Assembly: GCA_024275485.1 (NCBI GenBank)
Contig: JAJRZA010000084.1
Coordinates: forward strand, 1 to 43,607
DNA length: 43,607 nucleotides
Direction of reading: 5' to 3'
DNA from: Candidatus Krumholzibacteriota bacterium
GTDB taxonomy: Bacteria > Krumholzibacteriota > Krumholzibacteriia > LZORAL124-64-63
Positions 1-8,180 of the stretch are shown one piece after another. Position numbers and translations under genes: made by a program. The notes beneath the pieces were generated by a model, which ran no database searches, was not told where the DNA came from, and saw only the letters and a program-made list of their open reading frames with translations. Numbering within the stretch: the stretch's first letter is position 1; each line of letters starts with the position of its first letter.

Positions 1-137
1 CTCCCGGAACCTCGGGTAACAGTTCAGATCTGGGGTTAGAAATCATGAGCCACGACAACGGAAGAGCCGGATGGTGGAAATCTCCTAGTCCGGATCTGGA
101 GAGGGGCCCGGTCGGGAGACCGCCGGGTCTACTCGAC
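1..137 (+). mobile_element. 3' end of a group II intron (domains V and VI), truncated by window edge
   Basis: From about 64 to 96 the sequence folds like group II domain V: it opens GAGCCGG, has a GAAA tetraloop at 77-80, a two-base bulge (TA, 86-87) and a closing strand GTCCGGATC. A long hairpin typical of domain VI follows (about 102-130) with a GAGA loop, and then CTACTCGAC, which matches the branch-point and 3' splice-site end of bacterial introns, especially class C. The intron would end at 137. Domain V is imperfect: it is one base short of the usual 34, and the G of the AGC triad faces A rather than U, so it may be inactive. Codons in frame 1 run open to a TAG at 37-39, which could be the tail of the intron's reverse transcriptase, but 12 codons cannot be identified. 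The rest lies outside the window. Confidence 0.6.
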
Positions 138-161
138 TAGAGATTTTGCAGTTCTTGAAAA

Positions 162-187
162 CATGGCCCGGTGCAAGCCGGGCCATG
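162..187 (-). terminator. Intrinsic terminator of the minus-strand kinase/regulator operon
   Basis: A perfect 10-bp stem (CATGGCCCGG / CCGGGCCATG) with a six-base loop. On the minus strand it is followed by TTTTC, which fits a rho-independent terminator about 90 bases past the stop of the response-regulator gene. The intron end at 137 lies just beyond it. Confidence 0.75.
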
Positions 188-274
188 ATTGTTGTGCAGG
201 CGAAGACGGTTAAATTCGACCCGCTCAATTGGCAGTTTATACTCAAGATTCTTTTACGGGGGTGGGGGGAATTC

Positions 275-1663
275 TCAGCCCAATTGGTATTTCTCCAGTC
301 GATAAATCAGAACATGCCGAGGGATACTCAAAAACAACGCGGTCTTGCTGCGATTTCCGCCACAAATGACCAGAGCCCTTCGGATTATTTCTTTTTCCAT
401 TTCCACCAACGAGAGCCCTTCGGCAGGCAGTGGCCCCAGGGGGAGGCGGCCTTTTTCAGCATTGATGTTGGTGCCCTGAACCGCAGGTGAAATCGTGCCT
501 GATTGAGGGGCCAACCGATGCAAGTCCGCCACCTCAAGGGTATCGGTTTTGCGCATGAGCACCAGGCGCTGATTGATGTTCTTCAGCTCCCTGACATTGC
601 CCCGCCAAGGTTTTTGTTCCAACTTTACTCGAAGCTCTTTGGTGGTGATCACTCCGGTGCCTCCGTGCATCAGCGTGAAGTGGTCCCAGAGATAGCCAAT
701 ATCTTCATCACGCTCCCGCAGGGGAGGAATATTCAGGTGCAGAACATTCAAACGGTAGTATAGATCTTCCCTGAATCGTCCTTCAGCCACCTCGGATTCC
801 AGGTTTCGGTTGGTGGCACAGACCAAACGGAAATCCACATCGATGGGTTGGTTTCCTCCCACCGGATCAACCTGGTGCGTTTCCAAAACCCGCAAAAGCT
901 TGGGTTGCAGCGCCAGGGGCAGCTCGGCAACTTCGTCCAGAAAGAGGGTTCCACCCTGGGCCAGACGAATTTTTCCGCTGGAGGCCTGGCTGGCCCCCGT
1001 GAAAGCACCCTTGGTATGGCCAAAGAGTTCCGATTCCATCAATTCGGCGGGAATAGCGCCGCAGTTTACCGGTACGAATGGCCGGTCATACCTGGCAGAC
1101 AGATCATGGCAGGCACGGCTGACCAGTTCCTTGCCGGTGCCGCTCTCACCGGTGATCAGCACCGTGGCGTCGCTGACAGCAATCCGTTGCACCTGGTCCA
1201 TGAGTTCGGTCATGCTGCCACTGCGATAAACCAAACCCGGGTCAAGGGTGGCCTTTTCCTTCAGCAAGCGTCGCAGGCGGGCGTTGTCCCGTTCCAGATC
1301 GCTGGTATGCAGGGCCTGGTCCACCGTCAACAACAACTCGTCACGGGCAAAGGGTTTCAGCAGGTAGGAAAAGGCACCCAGGCGCATGGCTTCAACAGCC
1401 TGCTTGACAGTACCATGGGCGGTCAAAACGATGACCGGGGGAGCACCTGCCGGGGCATCTTCAACGATTTGTTTAAGGACTTCCATCCCATCCATGCCCG
1501 GCATGCGGATGTCGGTCAGGACCAGGTCGGGGTCTTCATTCAGGCGGTCGAGGCCCGCCTGGCCATTGGCGGCAGGCAGGACTTCATGTCCGGCTTCCTG
1601 GAGCATGAAGGAAACCACTTCGCGCAGACTGATGTCGTCGTCGATAAGGAGGATACGTGCCAT
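275..1663 (-). CDS. Sigma-54-dependent NtrC-family response regulator
   Basis: A 462-residue cytoplasmic transcription activator. The receiver domain (about 1-120) has the acidic pocket DDD at 8-10, the phosphoacceptor Asp51 in LTDIRMPG and Lys103. The AAA+ domain (about 150-385) has Walker A GESGTGKE at 172-179, the sigma-54-contacting GAFTGA loop at 219-224 and Walker B LFLDE at 240-244. A Fis-type helix-turn-helix ends the protein (about 420-462). All parts needed to drive sigma-54 promoters are present, and length is normal for the family. It is the last gene of a three-gene minus-strand operon and starts four bases after the stop of the NTF2-like gene, so the histidine kinase two genes upstream is its likely partner. 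ATG start. Its targets are not visible directly; sigma-54-like promoters occur elsewhere in the window. Confidence 0.95.
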   Translation of the reverse strand: MARILLIDDDISLREVVSFMLQEAGHEVLPAANGQAGLDRLNEDPDLVLTDIRMPGMDGMEVLKQIVEDAPAGAPPVIVLTAHGTVKQAVEAMRLGAFSYLLKPFARDELLLTVDQALHTSDLERDNARLRRLLKEKATLDPGLVYRSGSMTELMDQVQRIAVSDATVLITGESGTGKELVSRACHDLSARYDRPFVPVNCGAIPAELMESELFGHTKGAFTGASQASSGKIRLAQGGTLFLDEVAELPLALQPKLLRVLETHQVDPVGGNQPIDVDFRLVCATNRNLESEVAEGRFREDLYYRLNVLHLNIPPLRERDEDIGYLWDHFTLMHGGTGVITTKELRVKLEQKPWRGNVRELKNINQRLVLMRKTDTLEVADLHRLAPQSGTISPAVQGTNINAEKGRLPLGPLPAEGLSLVEMEKEIIRRALVICGGNRSKTALFLSIPRHVLIYRLEKYQLG

Positions 1664-1667
1664 GGCG

Positions 1668-2228
1668 TCAAGGAATCAGCGAGGCGCGAACCTCGCCGCT
1701 GTTGGTAAAAAAGGTACCAGTGGATTTGTCGGTGATGGGCATTATTTCTTCCCATCTCAACAGGAACCATCTTTGGTTGATTTCCTCAAATACAAACAAT
1801 CCGCTGCCAACATATTTTTTACCTTGAATCTTCAACATGTACGTAATTTCATAGCGGGCTTCCTTGTTGTACGGCATGCCGCGTTCGGTGATATTATCGG
1901 TAAGATTCAATTCGCATTTGAGCACAGGACTCATCAATCTGGTCAGGAAACCTTCTTCTTTGGTGAGGCCCCAATGGTCCCATTTAATGTCGGGATACAT
2001 CGACACGGTGCCGAGATCGGCCACATAAACAAAACTGTCGGACAGAACACTGCGGTATTCATCAAAATCCCGTTTGATCACGGACACTTCGAGTTTTTGA
2101 AGAACCAGATCAGGGTCATCCGCCCCAGTCATGGGGTCACCGGCTTTTCCAGGTTCGATGGCCAGACCCGAACCGATCATGAGGACCAGGACCAACAAAA
2201 AAGCCAGGGTGATAAATCTTTGTTTCAA
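1668..2228 (-). CDS. Small secreted protein, NTF2/SnoaL-like fold suspected
   Basis: 186 residues. The N-terminus has a basic start and a hydrophobic run (about 5-23, rich in L, V, F) that reads as a signal peptide or anchor. The remainder has the look of an NTF2-like (DUF4440/SnoaL) domain: a helical start with LQKLEVSVIKRDFDEY, then alternating strands ending in a Trp-rich WFLLRWEE strand. Such domains bind small ligands or act as accessory sensors. The start codon is TTG and overlaps the TGA stop of the kinase gene (TTGA), so the two are translationally coupled. Lying between the kinase and its response regulator, it may modulate the sensor from the periplasm; that is inference. The family call is from fold-like appearance only. 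Confidence 0.6.
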   Translation of the reverse strand: MKQRFITLAFLLVLVLMIGSGLAIEPGKAGDPMTGADDPDLVLQKLEVSVIKRDFDEYRSVLSDSFVYVADLGTVSMYPDIKWDHWGLTKEEGFLTRLMSPVLKCELNLTDNITERGMPYNKEARYEITYMLKIQGKKYVGSGLFVFEEINQRWFLLRWEEIMPITDKSTGTFFTNSGEVRASLIP

Positions 2229-3427
2229 GAAAGTTCACTTCCCAATTGGTTACCGGTGTTGTTGTCGAGGGCGAGGGCCAACACCACACAGGCCCCACCA
2301 TCGTACTTCTCATCAACCCAAAGTGTTCCACCCATGTTCTCGGCGGATCGCAAGCTGGTGGCCAATCCCAACCCGGTGCCGCCGTCGCGGGATGAGTAGA
2401 ATGGGGTGCCGAAATTTTCAATGGCTTCGGCAGAAAACCCGGGACCCGTGTCCATCACCCTGACCCGGCCAGTGTCATGGTCTGCTGACACAACCAGTTG
2501 GATGGGATTGCCGGACGAATCAATGGCCGCTGCATTCAGGATAACATTAACCAGGATCTGCCGCACTTCTTCACCGTTACCCCGAACTTTGCAGGTGTCC
2601 GGCATTTTGGCAACCAATTGTGGAATATCTTTTTGGTTGGCCAGCAAATCAATCACCGCAGACACTTCCTGAACAAGATCGATTCTTTCGGGATTTCCGG
2701 GCCGGCTGCGGGCGAATTCCAGAAACCGGGTCAACACCTGGTTGAGGCGCTCCGATTCCCGGAGCAGAATATCCAGGAGTCGATGTTTGGGGTTGTCTGC
2801 GGGAAAATCGTCATTCAAAACTTCAGCCGCTCCCTGGATGCTGGCCAGGGGATTACGGATTTCATGGGCCAAACCGGCAGACAATCGACCAACTGCGGCC
2901 AAGCGGGCCGAACGCACCAACTCCTGCTCAACCGCGATTTTCTCGTCCAGGGTGTGCTGCAGATTCTGGGCCGTCATCGCCAAATTGCAACTGGTCAAAT
3001 TCAACCGCTCCACCAGTTGTCCGGCCAACAATCCCATGGCCAGGTAGAGCAGGATTTCCAGGATTTTTTCGGCCCGCATACCTGGGTCCGCCATCACCCA
3101 GTGGTCAAGTCCCCATTCGGTGGCAAAAGCGTGGGGCAGATAGATGGCCACCACCAGAAGGGCGGCGCCAAGACCTCCAATCATCCCTCCCCTGAAAGCA
3201 GCCAGGATGATGGGGAAGTAGTACAGTCGACGATAAATACCGTGAGCAGCCGCGTTCCAGTCAAAGGAATTTGCCGATTCCATGATGTGGCGGGCGTGGG
3301 CTCCATGTTCACCATGATCTCCGTGGGGAGTGATGTAGTGCAAGGTGGAAACGAAACCGATCAGCAGTACCACCATCCAATACTGATTAAAAAAAGTTAA
3401 ATTCGGGTTGCCGTTGGCGGTTTTCAT
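2225..3427 (-). CDS. Membrane histidine kinase with His-rich extracytoplasmic loop
   Basis: 400 residues and the first gene of the operon with the NTF2-like protein and the sigma-54 regulator. The membrane part (about 15-140) has roughly three or four hydrophobic segments. Between the first two lies a cluster of six histidines (His30, 35, 38, 41, 44, 47, within HGDHGEHGAHARH), which looks like a metal-binding patch on the outer face. The kinase core follows: H-box HEIRNPL with phosphoacceptor His188, N-box NVILNAAA, G1 DTGPGFS and G2 GGTGLGL, all intact, so it should be active. It belongs to the NtrB/ZraS-like class that partners sigma-54 regulators. The signal is unknown; metal sensing is suggested only by the histidines. 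ATG start at 3427, with the tandem palindromes 41-77 bases upstream. Confidence 0.92.
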   Translation of the reverse strand: MKTANGNPNLTFFNQYWMVVLLIGFVSTLHYITPHGDHGEHGAHARHIMESANSFDWNAAAHGIYRRLYYFPIILAAFRGGMIGGLGAALLVVAIYLPHAFATEWGLDHWVMADPGMRAEKILEILLYLAMGLLAGQLVERLNLTSCNLAMTAQNLQHTLDEKIAVEQELVRSARLAAVGRLSAGLAHEIRNPLASIQGAAEVLNDDFPADNPKHRLLDILLRESERLNQVLTRFLEFARSRPGNPERIDLVQEVSAVIDLLANQKDIPQLVAKMPDTCKVRGNGEEVRQILVNVILNAAAIDSSGNPIQLVVSADHDTGRVRVMDTGPGFSAEAIENFGTPFYSSRDGGTGLGLATSLRSAENMGGTLWVDEKYDGGACVVLALALDNNTGNQLGSELS

Positions 3428-3467
3428 TCCGAATCCCGGGGTTGGAGTACGGGCAATTGGTGAACGC

Positions 3468-3504
3468 TGAAGAATATTCTATAGAAAAGTGAAGAATATT
3501 CTTC
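3468..3504 (-). promoter_or_regulatory. Tandem palindromic operator upstream of the kinase operon
   Basis: The 13-mer TGAAGAATATTCT occurs at 3468-3480 and again at 3490-3502, 22 bases apart (two helical turns). The second copy extends to the perfect palindrome GAAGAATATTCTTC (3491-3504). On the minus strand a TAGAAT -10-like hexamer lies between the copies. The position just ahead of the kinase start suggests autoregulation by the operon's own regulator or by a dimeric repressor. Which protein binds is unknown. Confidence 0.5.
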
Positions 3505-4155
3505 TAAAAAGAGCGACCCAAGCAGGTTGATTTGCATAAATTGTTCAATGATAGCAGGTTGAACGCTGGCCTGTTTTCTGCACTGGGTTATTCAAGCAAT
3601 GCATTGACCATGCCGAAAGGGAATCGGATGCCAACGGCTTGACTCCCGACTTCCTGGCGTGACCAGCCAAGAATCCGAATACAAATGAATGCGGCCGCCT
3701 GCGTCATTTCCGTTTTGACTCTTCGAACGACCTGGTTGTTCGGGATGAATATGGAAACATGATCCCCGGCAACGGCGGTCGCTATTTCCAATCCTGCGAT
3801 TGATCTGGATACCAACTTTTCTTCCCCTCCAAACGAATTCTGCAAACGGGATCTGGGTTGGCAATTAATCTCAGCGAACATGGGCCAATTTGCGGGTAAC
3901 CACCTTGGAGCCCTGATGGAATCAAACATGAAATCCCCTTGGGCGGCATCCCGGCCGTCCACCCTAAGTCGGCCACTGAACTGTCAAAAGAATGGGTATC
4001 ACCTCAAGTGCGAATCGATCACCAAATTGAAAAGCGGAAATTGACCTTGCTGAAATTATTTCTGCAGTTGAGATTTATGGAAATAGTGATGGTCTGCTTG
4101 TCTCTCGTTCGGCAAGGGGATTGGCCCCTTGAATATTGGGTCCCGATGGGAAGAA
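3505..4155. other. Region without a firm gene
   Basis: About 650 bases. The only long frame is 3588-3962 on the minus strand (124 residues). Its end, with VVRRVKTEM and GSQAVGIRF, vaguely recalls a PilZ domain, but it has no clear ribosome binding site and its composition is unlike the neighbours, so I do not call it. A 7-bp hairpin CAAGGGG/CCCCTTG at 4113-4131 sits just before the next gene. Nothing else was recognised. Confidence 0.4.
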
Positions 4156-4923
4156 ATGAAGCAGCATTCCAGCAAATCATCCACCCCTCATGCCTCCTTC
4201 GGCTGGTGCAGCCAATGCAACGTTGAACACCGCCTGGAACAGGGCAATGCTCACCGTCATGCCCTGGAATTGATGAAGGAGTTGGAGGAGCTCAAACGCA
4301 TCGATTACCGCCGTGATTCAACCGATGCGGACCCCAGGTTTTCCACGGATTACCTCTTTGGCAAAGCCTGTGGAAAGATGTTTGGTGTGTTGGAATGCGA
4401 GGATGGCGGGGGAAAGGTCGTTGTCCTGCGCGCTTTCTCCTGCCAGTACAACGCAGCCTGGAACCTCGATGGTTGGGTTTCTCCATTGTTCGATGTCGAA
4501 GATTACGAGAAGATCATGGTCCCGGGTGATAGAAGGATCAAAGAGTTTGGGCGGGAAATTGATGCCTTGAATTCAGGTGATGAAGATCTCCCAGTTCTTA
4601 AGCGCCAACGGAAACATCTCTCCCGGTCGATCATGATGGAACTGCACAAACTCTACGAACTGATGAATTTTCGTGGTGAAAAGATGCCTTTGACGGAGGT
4701 TTTTAAGATCGCCAATGGCATCCCGACAGGGGCGGGGGATTGTTGTGCACCAAAGCTCCTGAATCATGCCGCCCGCCACAACCTTCGACCGCTCGGCATT
4801 GCGGAATTCTACTGGGGGAAAACGAATCCATCAGGAACTCGCGAGCACGGCCGTTTCTATTCCAGCTGCATCGACAATTGTCTACCTATCCTGGGTTTTA
4901 TGTTGTGTGGGGCAGGGCCATGA
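4156..4923 (+). CDS. N-terminal accessory domain of a long RluA-type pseudouridine synthase, as a separate protein
   Basis: 255 residues from the ATG at 4156, which has GGGAAGAA directly in front. A TTG at 4129 in the same frame is possible but lies inside a hairpin. The protein matches the N-terminal half of the roughly 550-residue RluA-family proteins known from Vibrio and related bacteria. Landmarks are GKMFGVLE, LRAFSCQYN, DGWVSPLFD, a charged helical middle (LKRQRKHLSRSI), PTGAGDCCAPKLL, EFYWG and the Cys-containing end FYSSCIDNCLPILGFML. In those relatives this region runs straight into the catalytic domain. Here it stops at TGA 4921-4923, and the catalytic part starts at the overlapping ATG 4920. 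An early CxxC (WCSQC) may bind metal. It probably helps substrate recognition; no catalytic residues of its own are seen. Confidence 0.75.
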   Translation: MKQHSSKSSTPHASFGWCSQCNVEHRLEQGNAHRHALELMKELEELKRIDYRRDSTDADPRFSTDYLFGKACGKMFGVLECEDGGGKVVVLRAFSCQYNAAWNLDGWVSPLFDVEDYEKIMVPGDRRIKEFGREIDALNSGDEDLPVLKRQRKHLSRSIMMELHKLYELMNFRGEKMPLTEVFKIANGIPTGAGDCCAPKLLNHAARHNLRPLGIAEFYWGKTNPSGTREHGRFYSSCIDNCLPILGFMLCGAGP

Positions 4924-5558
4924 ACGGGTTGAAGATTGTTTATCAGGAAGAATCCTTTGTCGTGGTATTCAAACCGAGTGGTTTGCTCTCTGTCCCCGGC
5001 CGTGGACCTGATATGCAGGATTGTGTCGTCAATCGCTTGAAATCCCTTATCCCGGACTGTATTGAACAGCCTTCAGTTCATCGTTTGGACATGGATACAT
5101 CCGGCCTCCTGGTCTTGGCATTGACCAAAGAGGCCCGGCGCAATCTCTCGATTCAGTTCCAAGAGCGCCGGGTCGGAAAAAAATATATCGCAATTCTGGA
5201 TGGGATTTTTGACGAGGATTCTGGTGAAATTGAATTGGCCTTCCGTCTGGACCCCGAAAATCGTCCTTATCAGGTCTACGACCCAGTGCAGGGCAAGGTG
5301 GGAACAACCCGGTGGCGCAAGCTGAGCGTAGAAGACGGCTGCACACGCGTTGAATTCATCCCGCTAACCGGTCGAACCCATCAGCTGCGACTTCACGCTG
5401 CACACAATCTTGGACTCGGCTGTCCCATCGTTGGCGATCGTTTGTACGGTTCGGGCACAGCCCCTGGTCAGCTGAAACTCCATGCTGCATTTCTCGCCTT
5501 TGAAGATCCGGAATCGGGCGAACGGTTAAGCTTTGAATCCCGGCCCATATTTGAATGA
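4920..5558 (+). CDS. RluA-family RNA pseudouridine synthase, catalytic domain
   Basis: 212 residues, converting uridine to pseudouridine in rRNA or tRNA. The catalytic motif HRLDMDTSGLLVLA contains the family's essential Asp, and the second signature RTHQLRLHAAH is intact. The N-terminal motif FKPSGLLSVPG is also typical. The start chosen is ATG 4920, which overlaps the stop of the accessory-domain gene (ATGA); upstream sequence in this frame is out of frame with the accessory domain and unlike the family. Length equals a bare catalytic domain with no S4 domain. The pair therefore looks like a natural split of a protein usually made as one chain, with coupled translation keeping the halves in balance. 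A single-base frameshift in a fused gene is the alternative. Confidence 0.9.
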   Translation: MNGLKIVYQEESFVVVFKPSGLLSVPGRGPDMQDCVVNRLKSLIPDCIEQPSVHRLDMDTSGLLVLALTKEARRNLSIQFQERRVGKKYIAILDGIFDEDSGEIELAFRLDPENRPYQVYDPVQGKVGTTRWRKLSVEDGCTRVEFIPLTGRTHQLRLHAAHNLGLGCPIVGDRLYGSGTAPGQLKLHAAFLAFEDPESGERLSFESRPIFE

Positions 5559-5649
5559 TCTTATCCTTGGGGCTCTATTGCTTTGCCCAGAGGAGATGCC
5601 GGCACACTACCTGAGGGTCAAGCCCCGGGCGATCTTTTGTGGCAAATTC

Positions 5650-5964
5650 ATGTTTTTAGTGTACAGTCTCCCAGTTGGTATTCTGGTGAAACATGACACC
5701 GAATTGGAATCTGTTTACGAAGCCTTTTCCGATACGGAAAAACGGTTGGCCGCTCTTGGGGCCCAGTATCAGACTGCGATGATCGTGGTTTGGACCATGC
5801 GGGAAGCTGTGGTGGTTATTGGATTGGTCCTGGCCATTTTGAGTTCCAGCTTCACGATCGTTCTGCCGTTTGCAGCCGTGGCTTTCATGGGCCTGGCCCT
5901 GAAGGCGCCGCGGGCCACGTCGTTTTTTGAGAAGAATCTGGATATGGTGAGCAGGATCAGTTGA
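5650..5964 (+). CDS. Small hypothetical membrane protein
   Basis: 104 residues from ATG 5650; the frame is open further upstream to 5533. The C-terminal half has two hydrophobic helices in a hairpin (TAMIVVWTMREAVVVIGLVL and SSFTIVLPFAAVAFMGLAL, both within about residues 47-88), preceded by an acidic, helical stretch with ELESVYEAF and TEKRLAALG. No family is recognised. It lies 90 bases after the pseudouridine synthase on the same strand. The start is uncertain, and there is no strong ribosome binding site. Confidence 0.45.
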   Translation: MFLVYSLPVGILVKHDTELESVYEAFSDTEKRLAALGAQYQTAMIVVWTMREAVVVIGLVLAILSSSFTIVLPFAAVAFMGLALKAPRATSFFEKNLDMVSRIS

Positions 5965-6034
5965 TGGATTCAATATCGTCACGGCGGCAATTTAGATTTA
6001 ATTTTGCGCTCAAACAAAAAATGATTTACAAAGT

Positions 6035-6050
6035 GGGGTCTGAATTTGCA
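6035..6050 (+). promoter_or_regulatory. Weak sigma-54-like -24/-12 match
   Basis: GGGGTCTGAATTTGCA has GG and GC at the required 12-base spacing and a perfect TTTGCA -12 part, but a poor -24 part. It lies about 95 bases before the DUF2892 gene. Confidence 0.25.
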
Positions 6051-6143
6051 GGTTGTGAAAGAAGGGATGGCTTTTTTGGTCCTTGGATCATTGGAGTTTT
6101 GTCCAATACAGGAAAGCTTCCTGCCAACTTTAAGGAGAAAAAA

Positions 6144-6350
6144 ATGAGCGTGAGCAGTGCCATCAGCAGTTTTGCCGGATTCATGGTTTTGTTGAGCCTG
6201 GGTTTGGGACATTTCACAGGTCAGATCGACCTCACACACATGAGCTGGTCATGGCTCACCACCTTTGTGGGTCTGAATCTTTTCCAATCGGGGTTTACCG
6301 GGTTTTGTCCCGTTGCCCATCTTTTTCGGGCCCTGGGTTTGAAAGATTGA
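6144..6350 (+). CDS. DUF2892 (YgaP-like) small inner-membrane protein
   Basis: 68 residues. A strong ribosome binding site (AAGGAG) precedes ATG 6144, which decides the start within a longer open frame. Two hydrophobic segments (about 7-25 and 33-50) are followed by the family's typical end SGFTGFCPVAHLFRALG, in which a conserved FTGFCP motif sits at the second helix end. DUF2892 proteins are usually found alone or fused to rhodanese domains and are linked to sulfur or stress handling, but the function is not established. No rhodanese partner is visible here. Confidence 0.8.
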   Translation: MSVSSAISSFAGFMVLLSLGLGHFTGQIDLTHMSWSWLTTFVGLNLFQSGFTGFCPVAHLFRALGLKD

Positions 6351-6396
6351 CGAAAACCAAAATATGTGACGACGATGGGGTAACATTTCTGGGAGC

Positions 6397-7314
6397 TTGC
6401 CAATCAATACCATCTACATCCTCGGCTTTCTTGCCCTGATATCTTTGGCCGGTATCGCAGGCATGGCCTACTTGGTCCACCGGAGTTTTCGCGCTCCCCG
6501 GGTCCCGGAACAAGGCGATCCCGGTGACCATAATCTGGACTTCCGTCAGGTATGGATCCCAACTGCCAAAGGAAAACGTCTGTTTGCCTGGTTGCTGCCG
6601 GCCACGGACAAAACCGCCCCTTCCACCGGCACCCTGATCATGATCCACGGCTGGGGCGGCAACGCTCACTTCCTTCTGCCCCTGGTACGATCTTTCCTGA
6701 ATTTTGGCCTGGATGTCCTGCTTGTCGATGCCCGCAATCACGGTCAAAGCGATGATGACGGCCACTCATCATTGCCTAAATTCGCTGCCGATACGAGCAG
6801 TGCCGTAGATTGGCTCAAACAACAGTCAAAGCACCATGGCCCTGTGGCCTTGTTCGGCCATTCCCTCGGTGGGGGTGCGGTATTGCTGGCAGCAGCCGAG
6901 CGCAGCGATATCAGTGCGGTGATCAGCCTGGCAACCTTTGCCCATCCCACCGATATGATGCGGCGTTTCATGAAGAATGCCCGGGTTCCCGATCTTGTTG
7001 CACCGCTGGTTTTGTTGTATGTGGAATTCATCATCGGGCGGCGGTACGATGATATTGCTCCCATCAACACGGTCGGCAAGGTGGAATGTCCGGTTTTGAT
7101 GGTGCATGGCGAGGCTGACCGAACGGTGCCGGTGGCTGATATGAAAGCCATTCGGGACAAGTATCAGGGGCAGACTCCAAAATTTGAAATTATTCCCAAT
7201 GCAGGGCATACATCGGTGAAGCGGTTTGAAGAAAATTCGTTGGTCTTCCTGGATTTTTTGGAAACGGCAGGGTTTGGCAGACAGAGTACAACCGAAAAGC
7301 CATGTGACCTATAG
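6397..7314 (+). CDS. Membrane-anchored alpha/beta hydrolase
   Basis: 305 residues with an N-terminal hydrophobic anchor (about 4-26), then an alpha/beta-hydrolase fold. The oxyanion motif HGWGGN, the nucleophile elbow GHSLGGG with the catalytic Ser, the acid in GEADRTVP and the base in NAGHTSV are all present. The serine-hydrolase triad is therefore complete and the enzyme is likely an esterase, lipase or peptidase-like hydrolase; the substrate cannot be told. The start is TTG 6397, because the first ATG in frame (residue 23) would cut the membrane anchor; the ribosome binding site is poor. It stands alone between unrelated genes. Confidence 0.85.
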   Translation: MPINTIYILGFLALISLAGIAGMAYLVHRSFRAPRVPEQGDPGDHNLDFRQVWIPTAKGKRLFAWLLPATDKTAPSTGTLIMIHGWGGNAHFLLPLVRSFLNFGLDVLLVDARNHGQSDDDGHSSLPKFAADTSSAVDWLKQQSKHHGPVALFGHSLGGGAVLLAAAERSDISAVISLATFAHPTDMMRRFMKNARVPDLVAPLVLLYVEFIIGRRYDDIAPINTVGKVECPVLMVHGEADRTVPVADMKAIRDKYQGQTPKFEIIPNAGHTSVKRFEENSLVFLDFLETAGFGRQSTTEKPCDL

Positions 7315-7505
7315 CTGCAGGTTCCTGAAAAGTGTGGTGATTCGGCACACGATTGCCCCAATAGGCCATCCCCAAGAGAAAATGCAACCAACTGTAATAT
7401 AATTGATTACACGGTGTTCCCGGTAATTTCAATTCCTCCTGAAATGGGTACAATTCGTGCCTGTATTGAACCGAAAGCAAATACAAGCCTTCGGGAGGAA
7501 AGAAA

Positions 7506-8132
7506 ATGAAACCCAACATACGCATAGTCAGATTCCTGCTCGTCCCCGTTGTCCTGGCCCTGTTGGCAGTAACTTTGCCAGCCGATTCAACCCTGGCTCA
7601 TGAAATCATCCAGGAGCAACAAGACGATGGAGCCAGACAAGGCCTGTTCCTGGGAGTCAGTGCTGGAAGCGGCGGTGGCGTTCTCCTATACAAGGATGGG
7701 TCCAGTTCCATAACCGAAGAAGCGAAAAAAGGTGGATTTGGCTCTTTACGATTTGGATATGCTTTTTCGCCCAAGTTTGCCTTGAGCCTGGAAGGATTTG
7801 GTTTCACCACAACGAAAAATGAGGAGGATTGGGAGATTGATGCAGTATTTTTAGCGACTACCTTCCATCCCTGTGGTTCAGGTTTCTTTTTGCGGGTGGG
7901 AATGGGTGTCGGGGATGGGTATATCACCCATCCCAATAGCGGAGATAAAATAACCCTCGACGAGCGCATGGCTTTTCTGTTCAGCATAGGGTACGATTGG
8001 TGGTTGAACGACCACATGTCCCTCGGCTTGTCCCTGGATTCCATGGGTATCGATGGGGGAGGGGCTTCGGGATTCGAGGATGACGGTGTTGGTGTCGGGG
8101 GCCTGGTCGTGCAGTTCAATTGGTACTTGTAG
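7506..8132 (+). CDS. Outer-membrane beta-barrel protein
   Basis: 208 residues. GGGAGGAAAG stands right before ATG 7506. The signal peptide covers about residues 1-32 (basic start, long Leu/Val run, then ADSTLAHE). The mature part alternates Gly-rich turns and amphipathic strands (for example GGFGSLRFGYAFSPKFALSL) and ends in VGGLVVQFNWYL, with an aromatic residue near the C-terminus as barrels require for Bam recognition. This is the small 8-strand OmpW/OmpA-barrel-like class. No specific family was identified. Confidence 0.75.
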   Translation: MKPNIRIVRFLLVPVVLALLAVTLPADSTLAHEIIQEQQDDGARQGLFLGVSAGSGGGVLLYKDGSSSITEEAKKGGFGSLRFGYAFSPKFALSLEGFGFTTTKNEEDWEIDAVFLATTFHPCGSGFFLRVGMGVGDGYITHPNSGDKITLDERMAFLFSIGYDWWLNDHMSLGLSLDSMGIDGGGASGFEDDGVGVGGLVVQFNWYL

Positions 8133-8180
8133 CGCTCCCCACCTTGTGGGCCGTTGGATGACAGGGGTACAAACCATAGC

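Noticed and set aside
3588-3962. 124-codon minus-strand frame as a PilZ-domain gene
   Set aside because: Only the last residues vaguely resemble PilZ; there is no ribosome binding site and no RxxxR start motif.
7343-7358. Sigma-54-like CGGCAC...TTGC before the beta-barrel gene at 7506
   Set aside because: GG-to-GC spacing is one base short, and the -24/-12 spacing is strict. TGGCAGATCCCCGC before the helicase gene (about 24266) fails the same way.
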